NCBI RefSeq assembly: GCF_011752525.1
Contig: NZ_VWXI01000003.1
Coordinates: forward strand, 62,001 to 126,000
From: Pantoea sp. Cy-639
Lineage (GTDB): Bacteria > Pseudomonadota > Gammaproteobacteria > Pseudomonadales > Pseudomonadaceae
Direction of reading: 5' to 3'
DNA: 64,000 nucleotides
The position numbers were made by a program, and so were the translations under genes. Below the pieces are notes generated by a model. The model was given only the letters and a program-made list of their open reading frames with translations. It was not told the DNA's origin and made no database searches. Shown here in pieces: positions 35,622 through 46,986 of the stretch. Position 1 is the stretch's first letter; every line of letters begins with the position of its first letter.

Positions 35622-35692
35622 CCATCGCGGGGCTAGCCCGCTCCCACGTCGCCTTCACTGGCCGTGGGAGCGGGCTTGCCCCGCGATCACCG
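35622..35692. repeat. REP pair between darP and tldD
   Basis: catcgcggggctagcccgct ... agcgggcttgccccgcgatc in inverted orientation around about 25 bases, in the gap between two convergent stops. Same family as the pair at 9282-9358. Confidence 0.88.
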
Positions 35693-35693
35693 A

Positions 35694-37133
35694 TCACGCG
35701 CCGGTACCACCGACAGTGATCGCATCCAGCTTCAGGGTCGGCTGACCCACTCCCACCGGCACCGACTGTCCATCCTTGCCACAGGTGCCCACGCCGCTGT
35801 CCAGCGCCAGGTCGTTACCGACCATCGACACCCGGCTCATCGCCTCCGGGCCGTTGCCGATCAGGGTCGCGCCCTTGACCGGGGCGGTGATCTTGCCGTC
35901 CTCGATCAGGTAGGCCTCACTGGTGGAGAACACGAACTTGCCACTGGTGATGTCCACCTGACCACCGCCAAGGTTGGCGCAATAGATGCCTTTCTTCACC
36001 GAAGCGATGATTTCCTGCGGGTCGCTGTCGCCAGCGCGCATGTAAGTGTTGGTCATGCGCGGCATGGGCAGGTGGGCGTAGGATTCGCGACGGCCGTTGC
36101 CGGTCACCGCCATGCCCATCAGGCGAGCATTGAGCTTGTCCTGCATGTACCCCTTGAGGATGCCGTTCTCGATCAGCGTGGTGCACTCGGTCGGGGTGCC
36201 TTCGTCATCGACGCTCAGCGAGCCACGACGCCCCTCCAGGGTGCCGTCGTCGACGATGGTGCAAAGCTTCGACGCCACCTGCTGGCCGATCTTGCCGCTG
36301 TAGGCCGAGCTGCCCTTGCGATTGAAGTCGCCTTCCAGGCCGTGGCCGACCGCCTCGTGCAGCAGCACGCCGGACCAACCCGGTCCCAGCACCACGGGCA
36401 AGGTACCGGCCGGTGCGGGAATCGCCTCGAGGTTGACCAACGCCTGGCGCAACGCTTCACGGGCATAGCCCATGACCCGCTCCTCGGTGAAATAGCGGTA
36501 GTCGGTGCGCCCGCCGCCGCCCTGTCCGCCGCGCTCGCGGCGGCCATTGTGCTCGACGATCACGCTGACGTTGAAACGCACCAGCGGGCGCACGTCGGCC
36601 GCCAGGCTACCATCGCTGGCGGCCACCAGGATGCGCTCCCAGACACCGGCCATGCTCACGCTGACCTGCTGGATGCGCGGGTCCAGCGCGCGGGTGGCGG
36701 CATCGACGCGCTTGAGCAGCTCGACCTTCTCGGCGCGGCTGAGCACATCCAGCGGGTTGTCCTGGCCGTACAGCGCGGTCACGTCCTGGCTACGGAAGGC
36801 CTGAACCTTGCCTTCCTGGCCGGCACGCGAAATCGAACGCGCGGCCCGCGCCGCCGACGTGAGCGCCTCGAGGTTGATGGCGTTGCTATAGGCGAAGCCG
36901 GTCTTCTCACCGGACTGGGCACGCACGCCCACGCCCTGGTCGAGGTTGAAGCTGCCCTCTTTGACGATACCGTCCTCGAGCGCCCAGGTTTCCGAGATCT
37001 GGCCCTGGAAGTACAGGTCCGCGGCGTCAATGCCGGGCCCTGCCAGCTCGCCCAGCACAGCCTGCAGGCTTTCCAGCCCCAGCCCACCCGGGGCCAGGAG
37101 CTGCTCGCTGACGGTGGTTAACATCTGGCTCAT
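35694..37133 (-). CDS. tldD: Metalloprotease TldD
   Basis: 479 residues, U62 family. The catalytic zinc motif HEAVGH is present in [15 protein letters not shown] (about residue 260), with the downstream cysteine of the site in the C-terminal [19 protein letters not shown] block. Works with TldE/PmbA as a heterodimeric peptidase. Start chosen at ATG 37133 ([13 protein letters not shown]), 5 bases after GGAG; a GTG two codons upstream is possible. Two bases separate it from the nitrilase-family gene upstream. Confidence 0.96.
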   Translation of the reverse strand: MSQMLTTVSEQLLAPGGLGLESLQAVLGELAGPGIDAADLYFQGQISETWALEDGIVKEGSFNLDQGVGVRAQSGEKTGFAYSNAINLEALTSAARAARSISRAGQEGKVQAFRSQDVTALYGQDNPLDVLSRAEKVELLKRVDAATRALDPRIQQVSVSMAGVWERILVAASDGSLAADVRPLVRFNVSVIVEHNGRRERGGQGGGGRTDYRYFTEERVMGYAREALRQALVNLEAIPAPAGTLPVVLGPGWSGVLLHEAVGHGLEGDFNRKGSSAYSGKIGQQVASKLCTIVDDGTLEGRRGSLSVDDEGTPTECTTLIENGILKGYMQDKLNARLMGMAVTGNGRRESYAHLPMPRMTNTYMRAGDSDPQEIIASVKKGIYCANLGGGQVDITSGKFVFSTSEAYLIEDGKITAPVKGATLIGNGPEAMSRVSMVGNDLALDSGVGTCGKDGQSVPVGVGQPTLKLDAITVGGTGA

Positions 37134-37135
37134 AG

Positions 37136-37987
37136 TCACTCCGAGGTGTGCGCAGGCCGCAAGGCGTCCTGCGAGAAAAAGCGCCGATGGCTGAGCACCG
37201 GCATGCGCGCCCGGATGGACGCCTGTTCTTCAGGATCGCGGGGGGCGATCAAGACCGCCTCCCCCCGCGCCTGTTGCGCGACGATTCGCCCCCAGGGGTC
37301 GACGATCGCAGCCTGGCCATGGGTTTCCCGCGGGCCGGGGTGCAAGCCGCCCTGGGCCGCCGCCAGCACGTAGCACTGGGTCTCGATGGCCCGGGCGCGG
37401 ATCAGCACCTCCCAGTGCGCAGCCCCCGTCACCGCAGTGAACGCCGCCGGTGCGCTGATCAGCTCGGCCCCGGCGGCGCGCAAGGCGCTGTAAAGCTCGG
37501 GGAAGCGCAGGTCATAGCACACCGACAGCCCCAGGCGGCCGACCGGCGTATCGGCCACGACCACCTGACTGCCGTGGGCATAGTCGTCCGACTCACGGTA
37601 ACGTCCGCGATTGTCGGCCACATCCACGTCGAACAGGTGCAGCTTGTCGTAACGCGCGGCGATCTCGCCGTGCTCGTCGATCAGCAATGAGCAGGCATGG
37701 GCCTTGGCCTCAGGCTGGCCGACCGGCGGCAACGGCAAGGTACCGGCGACAATCCATAACCTGAGGTCGCGGGCCACGCGTTTCAACCAGGGCAGGACTG
37801 GGCCTTCGCCCAACGCCTCGGCCCGGCCGATCGCCGCGGCGTCACGCCGGCCCATGGCAGCGAAGTTCTCCGGCAGTACCGCCAGGCGGGCGCCACCGGC
37901 GGCGGCCTGTTCCAGCAGCGCACCGGCACGTTGCAGATTGGCCAGGACATCGTCCTGGCTGACCATCTGGATTACCGCTGACTTCAT
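37136..37987 (-). CDS. Carbon-nitrogen hydrolase (nitrilase superfamily, Nit/YafV-like)
   Basis: 283 residues. The Glu-Lys-Cys triad is visible: E in [10 protein letters not shown] (about 42), K in [11 protein letters not shown] (about 116) and C in [13 protein letters not shown] (about 157). The sequence is closest in type to Nit1/Nit2-like deaminated-glutathione amidases or omega-amidases, but substrate is not certain. ATG at 37987 follows GGGGTGG; a GTG two codons upstream is an alternative. Lies between yhdP and tldD on one transcript, 13 bases after yhdP. Confidence 0.9.
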   Translation of the reverse strand: MKSAVIQMVSQDDVLANLQRAGALLEQAAAGGARLAVLPENFAAMGRRDAAAIGRAEALGEGPVLPWLKRVARDLRLWIVAGTLPLPPVGQPEAKAHACSLLIDEHGEIAARYDKLHLFDVDVADNRGRYRESDDYAHGSQVVVADTPVGRLGLSVCYDLRFPELYSALRAAGAELISAPAAFTAVTGAAHWEVLIRARAIETQCYVLAAAQGGLHPGPRETHGQAAIVDPWGRIVAQQARGEAVLIAPRDPEEQASIRARMPVLSHRRFFSQDALRPAHTSE

Positions 37988-38000
37988 GGCCACCCCGGGA

Positions 38001-41000
38001 TCATTTGTCGAAAGGTTTCACAAAGGTGATTCTAGGTTCTTTGACCGGACCTTCGACGCGATAGTGCACGCTGGCGAAACGCGATACCCGATCGCCGATC
38101 AGACGGTCGACCAGGAACAACGCCCCGCCCACCGCCGGGGCACCGACGATCAGCGCCGCCAGTGGCAGGTTGTTGGTCACCGGCAGCGACACCTGCAGGT
38201 TGGCATCGACCCGGTCGCGAACGAAGTCCAGGGTGCCATCGAGGTCGAAGTTGCTCGACGGCCCGGTCACGGTGATCGGCTCGCGGGTCACATAGACACC
38301 ATTGCTGGCCACCAGCAGGCCTTTGACCCGGTCGTAGGCCAGGCCCTTGCTGAACAGGTCGGAGAAGTCCAGGCGCAGGCGGCGGCCGATCGAGTTGAAG
38401 TTGAGCAGGCCGAACACCCGCAGGGCTTGGGCACTGCCCTCGACTTCGACGAACTGGCCGGTACGCAGCGAGGCATCGAGGCTGCCGGAGAAACGGTTGA
38501 GGCTGACCCCGGCCGGAGAGCCGGCCCAACGGCCGTCGACATCCATGTGGAAGTTGCGGCTGGTGACTGTCGGCGCAAAGCCCCAGGCCTTGAGGACATC
38601 GGCGAGGTTCTTGCCTTCCACGCGGCCCTTGAACCAGCTGGCGCTGCCCACCGCATCGCCGTCCCAGCCGCCGCTACCGTTGATGCGCAGGCCCATGAGG
38701 TCGAGGCCGATGTCATTGATGGCGACACCGCGCGACGTCTGGCGCAGCTTGAGCGCGGCGCTGCCGAACAGGTCATTGCCGCGGTACAGCTTGTCGATCG
38801 CCAGATCCAGCGTCGGCACCTTGCGCGGATCGAAGCCGGCCAGCGGATCGGGAGCGTTCTCGGCCTTGGCCGGGTCCGGGTCCGCCGCTGGCAGGCGCAA
38901 GGTCTGCAGGCGCACGTTGATCGGCACGCCCTTGGCATCGGGCAACCGTGCGTTGCCGATCACTTCCCTGCTGTCCAGGCGCAGGTCCCAGGCCGGACCA
39001 CCCCGGGCCAGGCGCACCACGGCCTGGTTGAGGTCGATACCGAAGGCCTTGAGCTGGCCGATGCTCAGGTCGACGCTCTGCAAGCTCTGCCGGGCGCTGC
39101 CACCAGCGTCCTGACCCGCGTAGCGCTCCAGTTGCTGCTGCCAGGGTGCCAGGTCGAGCGCATCCAGGCGCCCACGCACACGCAGCCCCTGGCCTGCGGG
39201 CAGACTGGCATCCCCGCCGCCCAGCACCAGTTCGCCACGCCCCTGGGCCAGGTTGTCGGCTGGCGCGGCGTAAGCGAAGCGGGCCAGGTCGGCGTAGCTC
39301 GCATCGATACGACGCTCCGGCCCCTGCAAGGTCATGCTGAAACGGCTGTTGCGACTGTCCTGGGCCGCCTTGCCGAATGGCGGCGGCAGGTCGATGGCCA
39401 GGCCCTTGAGCGAGGAATTGACGCTCAGGCGGTTGTCACGGGAGCCCAGGTTGACCTGCAACTGATAAGGCAGGTCGCCACGGGCGGGCAGCGCTTGCTG
39501 GAACTGTAGCCAGTCGGTGAGCGTCTTCAGCCCGATCTGCCCGCTGGCATTGATACGACTCTGGATCTGCCCCCCCTGCCCCTCGGCGACGATCTGCGCT
39601 GCAACAGGCTTGCCGAACGCCTGCAGGGCGATGTTCCTGCCGCTCAGGCCCTTGTCGAAATCAAAGGTGAAATTGCCTTTCAGGCGGCTCAGCTCCAGGC
39701 TGGGCGAGGCAATCTTGAGCGTGGCGTCCTGGGTGCTGAAATCCACCAGCACTTTCGGGCGCTGGCCGTGGGCCAGGGGAACGTCGAGCTTGACATTGCC
39801 CTTGAGCGGTCCCTCGCCTCCCCAACCGGCGAAGATCTCGCCGGTGCCGATCGGCGCTTCCTTGAGAATCTTCAGGCCATCGACCAGGCTGCCGTCGAAA
39901 TCGCCATCCAGGTAGAGGTGACTATGCTGGTCGCCCTCGACATGGGGAATGCTGACGCTGACGTCGCTGACCTTGGTGCCGAGCAACAGGCCGCGACGGG
40001 CCTTGATGCGTACCCCGGTGTCCTCGATATAGACATCGCCGTCGACCTGCTGCACCTGAGGCCAGCCCGGCTGGAAGTCCAGGGCGGCGTCATGCACCTT
40101 GAAGAACAGGCTGATGTCACGGGCATGGGCTGGCGCATCGTGGTGCAGCGAGCCTTGGTACTGGAAATAGCCCTCGTCGACGCTGCCCTTGACGATGGCG
40201 CTGCGCAACCACTCGTCGATGGCTGGGCTGAGCACCTCGGGCAGGTACTTGGCCGTGAAGCGACCATCGCCCTCGGTGAGCCCGACCCGCAGGTCCATGT
40301 AGTCCTCGTGTCCCGGTTCCAGGTGGATGCGGATCAGGAAGTCGGCGGCGATCTTGCCTTCCTCGCCCAACACCTTGATGTAAGGGGCAACAAGGGTGAA
40401 GGCTTGCTTGTCCAGGGTCCAGGTCAGGCGCGCATTGGCCTTCTGGTAATGCCAGGGTTTGCCGAAGATCGGGTACAGATGCAGCATGAACGCATCAGTA
40501 TCCAGGCGCAGTTCCCCATGCCCCAGGTCACCGCTGATGGCGCCGTTGACGTTGCCGGCCGCCGGCGCATAGTGATAGGCATCGAAACCGACGTTCTCCA
40601 GGTTGGCGGCAAACTGCAGGCGCTGGTCACCCTCGGCCTTGGGCCGGAACTCCATGCGCACGTTGCGCAAGGCGCCGCTGACCTTGAGCGCGTCGACCGC
40701 CGTCATCACGCCCTCCGGCAGTGGTGCCAGCGCCTTGATCAGCGGGGTCAGCGGGGTCAGGTCCAGCCGGTCGGCCTGGACCTGCCAGGATTCCTCGCTC
40801 GGCGTGGCACCCGGGCGCTGAGCCAACTGCAGGTGCGATTCCCAACGGCTCTTGCCGATACTGGCGGCGAGGGAGTCGACCACGACATCGAAACCCTGGC
40901 CGCTACGTTGGAACCAGGCCGACAACGCCAGGTTGTCCAGGGTTACCGGCTTGCGCCCCGTGTAGGCGCCGCGCAGTTGCGGCGCGTTGAGACGCACCAC

Positions 41001-41810
41001 TGCCCGTTGCAACTGCCCCTTGTTCCAATCGATCCAGAACTCGCCACCGGCAAGCAGCGCCTTGGCCTGCCACTGCCCCAGCAGCCGCGGTGGCAGCCAA
41101 CGCGACCAGTCGCTCTGCGGCAGGCTCAGGTAGGCCTCCATGCGACCTTCGCGCCAGGCGTCAAGGCTGCCCCGGGTGCGTGCGCTCAAGGCCAGCGGCT
41201 GGCCGTCCGGCAAGGTGGCGCGCATATCGAGCAACTGGCGCCCGCTGTCGGCATGCAGGCCGAGGCTGACATAGGTCAGGGTCAGCGGATCACGCTGCCA
41301 GGGCCGCAGGGTGACCTGGCTGTCGAACACATCGACACGGCCCAGTTGCCCCAGGCGGTCGAGCAGTTGCTGTGCATCGAATGGCGTGTCGTCATTGTGC
41401 GGCAGCCCCTCGAGCGCCCAGCCCCCCTGCTCGTCCTCGCGCAGGATCAGTTGCAGGCCTGCCAGTTGCAGACGTGCCAGGCGCACCTCGCGCGCCTTGA
41501 GACTGGCCCACAGGTCAGGCACTACCTTGATTTCGTCGAGACGCAGCGCCGCGTTGCCTTCACCAAGCTGCAGGTCGCGCACCTGCACTACCGGCGCCAG
41601 GCCGCTCCAGCGGCCTTCCAACGCACCGATGCGCACAGGCAGGCCCAACGCCTGTTCGGCCTTGAGCTCGATATCGGCACGGTACTCGGCCACCAGCGGC
41701 ACCAGTTCGCGGCCGAGGCTGACGTACAGCGCCACGAGCACCGCCAGCAAGGCACAGATGCCAAGCCCCCAGCGGGTCACGGCGCTCAGAACGCGGGTCA
41801 GACGTTCCAT
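38001..41810 (-). CDS. yhdP: AsmA-like envelope protein YhdP
   Basis: 1269 residues, matching YhdP (about 1266 in E. coli). One N-terminal membrane anchor (about 14-36) and then a very long periplasmic beta-rich part of repeating-beta-groove type, with the DUF3971 and AsmA C-terminal parts (GSASWFKGRVEGKNLADVLKAWGF, NFNSIGRRLRLDFSDLFSKGLAYDRVKGLLVASNGV). YhdP, TamB and YdbH carry phospholipids from the inner to the outer membrane. ATG at 41810 (MERLTRV) is 9 bases after GGAGG; an ATG two codons earlier is too close. Downstream of rng. Confidence 0.93.
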   Translation of the reverse strand: MERLTRVLSAVTRWGLGICALLAVLVALYVSLGRELVPLVAEYRADIELKAEQALGLPVRIGALEGRWSGLAPVVQVRDLQLGEGNAALRLDEIKVVPDLWASLKAREVRLARLQLAGLQLILREDEQGGWALEGLPHNDDTPFDAQQLLDRLGQLGRVDVFDSQVTLRPWQRDPLTLTYVSLGLHADSGRQLLDMRATLPDGQPLALSARTRGSLDAWREGRMEAYLSLPQSDWSRWLPPRLLGQWQAKALLAGGEFWIDWNKGQLQRAVVRLNAPQLRGAYTGRKPVTLDNLALSAWFQRSGQGFDVVVDSLAASIGKSRWESHLQLAQRPGATPSEESWQVQADRLDLTPLTPLIKALAPLPEGVMTAVDALKVSGALRNVRMEFRPKAEGDQRLQFAANLENVGFDAYHYAPAAGNVNGAISGDLGHGELRLDTDAFMLHLYPIFGKPWHYQKANARLTWTLDKQAFTLVAPYIKVLGEEGKIAADFLIRIHLEPGHEDYMDLRVGLTEGDGRFTAKYLPEVLSPAIDEWLRSAIVKGSVDEGYFQYQGSLHHDAPAHARDISLFFKVHDAALDFQPGWPQVQQVDGDVYIEDTGVRIKARRGLLLGTKVSDVSVSIPHVEGDQHSHLYLDGDFDGSLVDGLKILKEAPIGTGEIFAGWGGEGPLKGNVKLDVPLAHGQRPKVLVDFSTQDATLKIASPSLELSRLKGNFTFDFDKGLSGRNIALQAFGKPVAAQIVAEGQGGQIQSRINASGQIGLKTLTDWLQFQQALPARGDLPYQLQVNLGSRDNRLSVNSSLKGLAIDLPPPFGKAAQDSRNSRFSMTLQGPERRIDASYADLARFAYAAPADNLAQGRGELVLGGGDASLPAGQGLRVRGRLDALDLAPWQQQLERYAGQDAGGSARQSLQSVDLSIGQLKAFGIDLNQAVVRLARGGPAWDLRLDSREVIGNARLPDAKGVPINVRLQTLRLPAADPDPAKAENAPDPLAGFDPRKVPTLDLAIDKLYRGNDLFGSAALKLRQTSRGVAINDIGLDLMGLRINGSGGWDGDAVGSASWFKGRVEGKNLADVLKAWGFAPTVTSRNFHMDVDGRWAGSPAGVSLNRFSGSLDASLRTGQFVEVEGSAQALRVFGLLNFNSIGRRLRLDFSDLFSKGLAYDRVKGLLVASNGVYVTREPITVTGPSSNFDLDGTLDFVRDRVDANLQVSLPVTNNLPLAALIVGAPAVGGALFLVDRLIGDRVSRFASVHYRVEGPVKEPRITFVKPFDK

Positions 41811-41898
41811 GGCCATGGCCCTCCAAGTCGTTCCTTAACTATGGTCGGGGAACCTGGCTTTGCCAGCCCGCCGTCGCGGCAGGTGATATCAGAACCGG

Positions 41899-43356
41899 TC
41901 AGAGCAGCACCACATCGTATTGTTCCTGGGAATACATGGACTCCACTTGAAAGCGGATCGTTCTGCCGATGAACGCCTCCAGTTCGGCGACGTTGCCCGA
42001 CTCCTCGTCGAGCAGGCGGTCGACCACCTTCTGGTTGGCGAGCACCCGGTAACCCTCCGCCTGGTAGGCACGCGCCTCCCGGAGGATTTCACGGAAAATT
42101 TCGTAACAAATGGTCTCGGGGGTTTTCAGCTTGCCCCGCCCCTGGCAGGCGGCGCAGGGTTCGCACAACACCTGCTCGAGGCTTTCCCGCGTACGCTTGC
42201 GGGTCATCTGCACCAGGCCAAGCTCGGTAATGCCGATGATGTTGGTCTTGGCGTGATCACGTTCGAGCTGCTTCTCCAAGGTTCGCAGGACCTGGCGCTG
42301 GTGCTCCTCGTCCTCCATGTCGATGAAGTCGATGATGATGATCCCGCCGATGTTGCGCAGGCGCAGCTGCCGGGCGATGGCGGTGGCCGCCTCGAGGTTG
42401 GTCTTGAAGATGGTCTCTTCGAGGTTGCGATGACCGACGAAGGCCCCGGTGTTGACATCGATGGTGGTCATCGCCTCGGCCGGGTCGACCACCAGGTAGC
42501 CTCCGGACTTGAGCGGCACCTTGCGCTCCAGCGCGCGCTGGATCTCGTCCTCGACGCCATACAGGTCGAAGATCGGCCGCTCGCCAGGATAGTGCTCCAG
42601 ACGGTCGGCGATCTCCGGCATCAGCTCGGCGACGAACTGCGTGGTCTTCTGGAAGGTTTCCCGGGAGTCGATACGGATCTTCTCGATCTTCGGGTTGACC
42701 AGGTCGCGCAGGGTGCGCAGGGCCAGCCCAAGGTCCTCGTAGATGACGGTCGGCGCGCCGCAGGTCTGGATCTGCGAGCCGATCTGCTCCCACAGGCGGC
42801 GCAGGTAGCGGATGTCCTGGAGAATGTCCTCGGCCCGGGCGCCTTCGGCGGCGGTGCGCAGGATGAAGCCACCGGCGTCCTTCATGTCTTCCTGGGCCAT
42901 GCAGTCGGTGACGACCTGCTTGAGACGCTCGCGCTCGGCTTCTTCCTCGATCTTCAGGGAAATGCCGACATGGCTGCTGCGCGGCATGTACACCAGGTAG
43001 CGCGACGGGATCGACAGCTGGGTGGTCAGGCGTGCGCCCTTGGTACCGATCGGGTCCTTGGTGACCTGCACCACCAGCGCCTGGCCCTCGTGGACCAGCG
43101 CGGTGATGGTCTCCACCGCCGAACCCTCGCGCTGGGAAATCTCCGAGGCATGGATGAACGCCGCGCGCTCCAGGCCGATGTCGACGAACGCCGCCTGCAT
43201 GCCTGGCAACACCCGCACCACCTTGCCCTTGTAGATGTTGCCGACGATGCCGCGGCGCTGGGTGCGCTCGACGTGCACCTCCTGCAGGACACCGTTCTCC
43301 ACCACTGCCACACGCGACTCCATCGGGGTGATGTTGATCAGGATCTCTTCACTCAT
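41899..43356 (-). CDS. rng: Ribonuclease G
   Basis: 485 residues, RNase E/G family without the long C-terminal scaffold of RNase E. N-terminal S1 domain (about 35-120: GNIYKGKVVRVLPGMQAAFVDIGLERAAFIH), catalytic DNase I-like part with TIDVNTGAFVG and IIIDFIDM, and the zinc-link CEPCAACQGRG. Matures 16S rRNA 5' ends and decays some mRNAs. Placed between maf and yhdP as in E. coli. Confidence 0.96.
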   Translation of the reverse strand: MSEEILINITPMESRVAVVENGVLQEVHVERTQRRGIVGNIYKGKVVRVLPGMQAAFVDIGLERAAFIHASEISQREGSAVETITALVHEGQALVVQVTKDPIGTKGARLTTQLSIPSRYLVYMPRSSHVGISLKIEEEAERERLKQVVTDCMAQEDMKDAGGFILRTAAEGARAEDILQDIRYLRRLWEQIGSQIQTCGAPTVIYEDLGLALRTLRDLVNPKIEKIRIDSRETFQKTTQFVAELMPEIADRLEHYPGERPIFDLYGVEDEIQRALERKVPLKSGGYLVVDPAEAMTTIDVNTGAFVGHRNLEETIFKTNLEAATAIARQLRLRNIGGIIIIDFIDMEDEEHQRQVLRTLEKQLERDHAKTNIIGITELGLVQMTRKRTRESLEQVLCEPCAACQGRGKLKTPETICYEIFREILREARAYQAEGYRVLANQKVVDRLLDEESGNVAELEAFIGRTIRFQVESMYSQEQYDVVLL

Positions 43357-43410
43357 GGCGCGTTCTCGTCAGTGGTCTGGGGTAATGATGGATTGCTGCG
43401 GTGTGGCTGG

Positions 43411-44010
43411 CTAGCGCTGTGCGGAATCCTCGTGCAGTTGCCAACAAGGAATCGCGAATTGCTCGAGCAGCTCGGCGGTTTCGCTCAGGGGCAGGCCGAC
43501 CACGGCCGAGTAGCTGCCCTCGATGGCGCTGACGAACACCGCGCCCAGCCCCTGGATGGCATAGCCGCCAGCCTTGTCGGCGGGCTCGCCGCTGGCCCAG
43601 TAGCGCAGCGCTTCCTCGAAGGAGATGGTGCGAAAACGCACGGTGGTGCTGACGCAGCAGCTCAGGCTGCGCTGGCCATCGGTCAGCGCCACGGCGGTGA
43701 GCACCTGGTGCTCGCGCTTGGACAGGTCGCCGAGCATGGCCAGCGCCTGCTCGCGGTTCTCCGGCTTGCCAAGGATCTGGCCGTCGAGCACCACGGTGGT
43801 GTCGGCCCCCAGCACCACACCAGAGCCGTCGATCCGGGTGAAACCTGCCACGGCCTTGGCCTGCGCCAGGCGCTCGACATAGGCGGCCGGCGCCTCGCCA
43901 GGCAGCGGGCTTTCATCGACCGGGGCGCTGACGACGGTGAACGGCACGCCGATCTGGGTCAGCAGCTCACGTCGACGCGGTGAGCCGGAGGCAAGGTACA
44001 GCTGGATCAT
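43411..44010 (-). CDS. maf: Maf-family nucleoside triphosphate pyrophosphatase (YhdE type)
   Basis: 199 residues. Starts with the Maf signature [12 protein letters not shown], followed by [16 protein letters not shown] and [15 protein letters not shown]. The YhdE subgroup hydrolyses dTTP, UTP and modified pyrimidine nucleotides; position after mreD agrees. It ends with an extra tail [12 protein letters not shown]. Cytoplasmic housekeeping. Between mreD (33-base gap) and rng (54-base gap). Confidence 0.93.
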   Translation of the reverse strand: MIQLYLASGSPRRRELLTQIGVPFTVVSAPVDESPLPGEAPAAYVERLAQAKAVAGFTRIDGSGVVLGADTTVVLDGQILGKPENREQALAMLGDLSKREHQVLTAVALTDGQRSLSCCVSTTVRFRTISFEEALRYWASGEPADKAGGYAIQGLGAVFVSAIEGSYSAVVGLPLSETAELLEQFAIPCWQLHEDSAQR

Positions 44011-44043
44011 CTACGGACATCTCCCTGTCGTTGGCGGTGCGCG

Positions 44044-44532
44044 TCAGTGAATATGCAAGCGACGGCGCAGGCCGCGCAGGGCGAAGCTGACCCACGGCCA
44101 GAGCAGCGCGCTGATCACCGCCGACCAGACCAGCGCCAGGGTCGGCAGGCGATTGCCGGTCAGGGCACTGAGCCACAGCTGGATCAGTTGGGCAATGCCG
44201 AACACCACCAGGATCACCAGGCTCTGCTGCCACATCGGGAACATGCGCAGACGCTGCTGCAACGACAGCACCAGGAAGGTGATCAGGGTGAGAATCAGCG
44301 CGTTCTGCCCCAGCAGCGTGCCGTACAGCACGTCCTCGGCCAGTCCCAGCAGGAACGCGGTGGTCATGCCGACCTTGCTGGGCACGGCGAGCGTCCAGAA
44401 GGCCAGCAACAGCGCCAGCCACATGGGCCGGAACACTTCCATGAACTGTGGCATGGGCGAAACGCTGAGCAACAAGCCGATGGCAAAGGTCACCCAGATG
44501 GCCCAGCCGTTTCTGCTACGGGTGCTGGCCAT
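44044..44532 (-). CDS. mreD: Rod shape-determining protein MreD
   Basis: 162 residues with five hydrophobic segments. Inner-membrane partner of MreC in the elongasome that guides lateral wall growth. The VSPMPQFMEVFRPMWLALLLAFW opening is usual for gamma-proteobacterial MreD; LEDVLYGTLLGQN-type polar residues (here LAEDVLYGTLLGQNAL) are conserved. Starts one base after the mreC stop, so coupled. Confidence 0.94.
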   Translation of the reverse strand: MASTRSRNGWAIWVTFAIGLLLSVSPMPQFMEVFRPMWLALLLAFWTLAVPSKVGMTTAFLLGLAEDVLYGTLLGQNALILTLITFLVLSLQQRLRMFPMWQQSLVILVVFGIAQLIQLWLSALTGNRLPTLALVWSAVISALLWPWVSFALRGLRRRLHIH

Positions 44533-45573
44533 TCATTGTCTCCGGGGTTGAGCAGGCGCTGCCGCCGGGTGGGCCGGGGCGGCGGGCACCGAGGGTGCGG
44601 CAGCCGGTGTAGCGCCAGGCGCAGGCTGACCGTTGTCAACTGCGGCGGGGGCCGCGGGAGGATTGGCCGCAGGCTGGCCCGGCTTCGCCGCCCCCTGGCG
44701 GTCAGCTTCTTCCTGGGCAATCGCCGCTTCGGTGGCACGTTCCTCCGGCGTGCGCCGGTCGCTGAATACCAGCAGCATGTAGCGGCTGCGATTGAGCGCG
44801 GCGGTAGGAATCGCACGCACGATGGCGAAAGGCTGGCCGGAATCGTGGATCACTTCGTTGACCGTGGCCACCGGGTATCCCGCCGGGAAACGCTGGCCCA
44901 TGCCGGAACTGACCAGCAGGTCGCCTTCCTTGATATCGGCGGTGTCGGCCACATGACGCAGCTCCAGGCGTTCCGGGTTACCGGTGCCGCTGGCAATGGC
45001 GCGCAGGCCGTTGCGGTTGACCTGCACCGGAATGCTGTGGGTGGTGTCGGTGAGCAACAGCACCCGCGAGGTGTACGGCATCAGCTCGACCACCTGGCCC
45101 ATCAGGCCGCGGGCATCGAGCACCGGCTGGCCTAGGAACACACCGTCGCGCTCGCCCTTGTTGATCAGGATGCGGTGGGTGAACGGGTTGGGGTCGACAC
45201 CGATCAGCTCGGCGACCTCGACCTTCTCGTTGACCAGCGCCGAAGAGTTGAGCAACTCGCGCAGGCGCACGTTCTGCTCGGTCAGGGCCGCCAGCTTCTG
45301 CAGGCGCCCCTGCAGCAGCAGGGCTTCGGTCTTGAGTTTCTCGTTCTCGGCGATCAGCTCGGTACGACTGCCGAACTGGCCGGCCACACCCTGCCACATG
45401 CGCTGGGGCAGATCGGTGATCCAGTAGGATTCCATCAGCACCAGGCCCATCTGGCTGCGCACCGGCTTGAGCAGGTCGAAACGCGAGTCGACCACCATCA
45501 AGGCAACGGACAGCACCACCAGCACGAGCAGGCGCACGCCCAGCGAGGGGCCCTTGGAGAAAAGCGGTTTAAT
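44533..45573 (-). CDS. mreC: Rod shape-determining protein MreC, probable ATT start
   Basis: 346 residues from the proposed start. N-terminal membrane anchor (about 14-32), coiled coil (about 75-110: ELIAENEKLKTEALLLQGRLQKLAAL) and a periplasmic beta core (VAELIGVDPNPFTHRI ...). The last 65 residues are a Pro/Ala-rich tail. The start is unusual: no ATG, GTG or TTG lies between the in-frame stop at 45598-45600 and a GTG at 45537. That GTG has no ribosome site and cuts into the basic lead before the membrane anchor. ATT at 45573 stands 6 bases after GAGGAG and gives KPLFSKGPSLGVRLLVL. MreC links MreB, MreD and PBP2. Confidence 0.88.
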   Translation of the reverse strand: MKPLFSKGPSLGVRLLVLVVLSVALMVVDSRFDLLKPVRSQMGLVLMESYWITDLPQRMWQGVAGQFGSRTELIAENEKLKTEALLLQGRLQKLAALTEQNVRLRELLNSSALVNEKVEVAELIGVDPNPFTHRILINKGERDGVFLGQPVLDARGLMGQVVELMPYTSRVLLLTDTTHSIPVQVNRNGLRAIASGTGNPERLELRHVADTADIKEGDLLVSSGMGQRFPAGYPVATVNEVIHDSGQPFAIVRAIPTAALNRSRYMLLVFSDRRTPEERATEAAIAQEEADRQGAAKPGQPAANPPAAPAAVDNGQPAPGATPAAAPSVPAAPAHPAAAPAQPRRQ

Positions 45574-45654
45574 GGGCCGCTCCTCGTGGACGACGATTCA
45601 GGAGGTCATAGGACATGGGGCAACGCACCGGCCTGCTTGCGGATTGACGGAATC

Positions 45655-45713
45655 GGCGCCCCAAGAGGGGCGCCAGCACAGCGCATACAGGTAGCACTGT
45701 GCGTGCTACCTGT
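45655..45713 (-). repeat. Two perfect hairpins in the mreB-mreC gap
   Basis: First, ggcgcccc (45655-45662) pairs with ggggcgcc (45667-45674) around a tetraloop aaga. Second, acaggtagca (45687-45696) pairs with tgctacctgt (45704-45713) around 7 bases. Neither has a T-run on the minus strand, so they are not classical terminators; attenuation, RNase processing or transcript protection of mreB are possible. Confidence 0.7.
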
Positions 45714-45743
45714 AAACCAGGGTGCTCTCTGCTGCTGCAGCGA

Positions 45744-46986
<1,243 letters not shown>

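Noticed and set aside
39768..41972. 734-codon plus-strand open frame inside yhdP
   Set aside because: Gln/Leu/His-rich shadow of yhdP; the AsmA-like reading on the minus strand explains the DNA.
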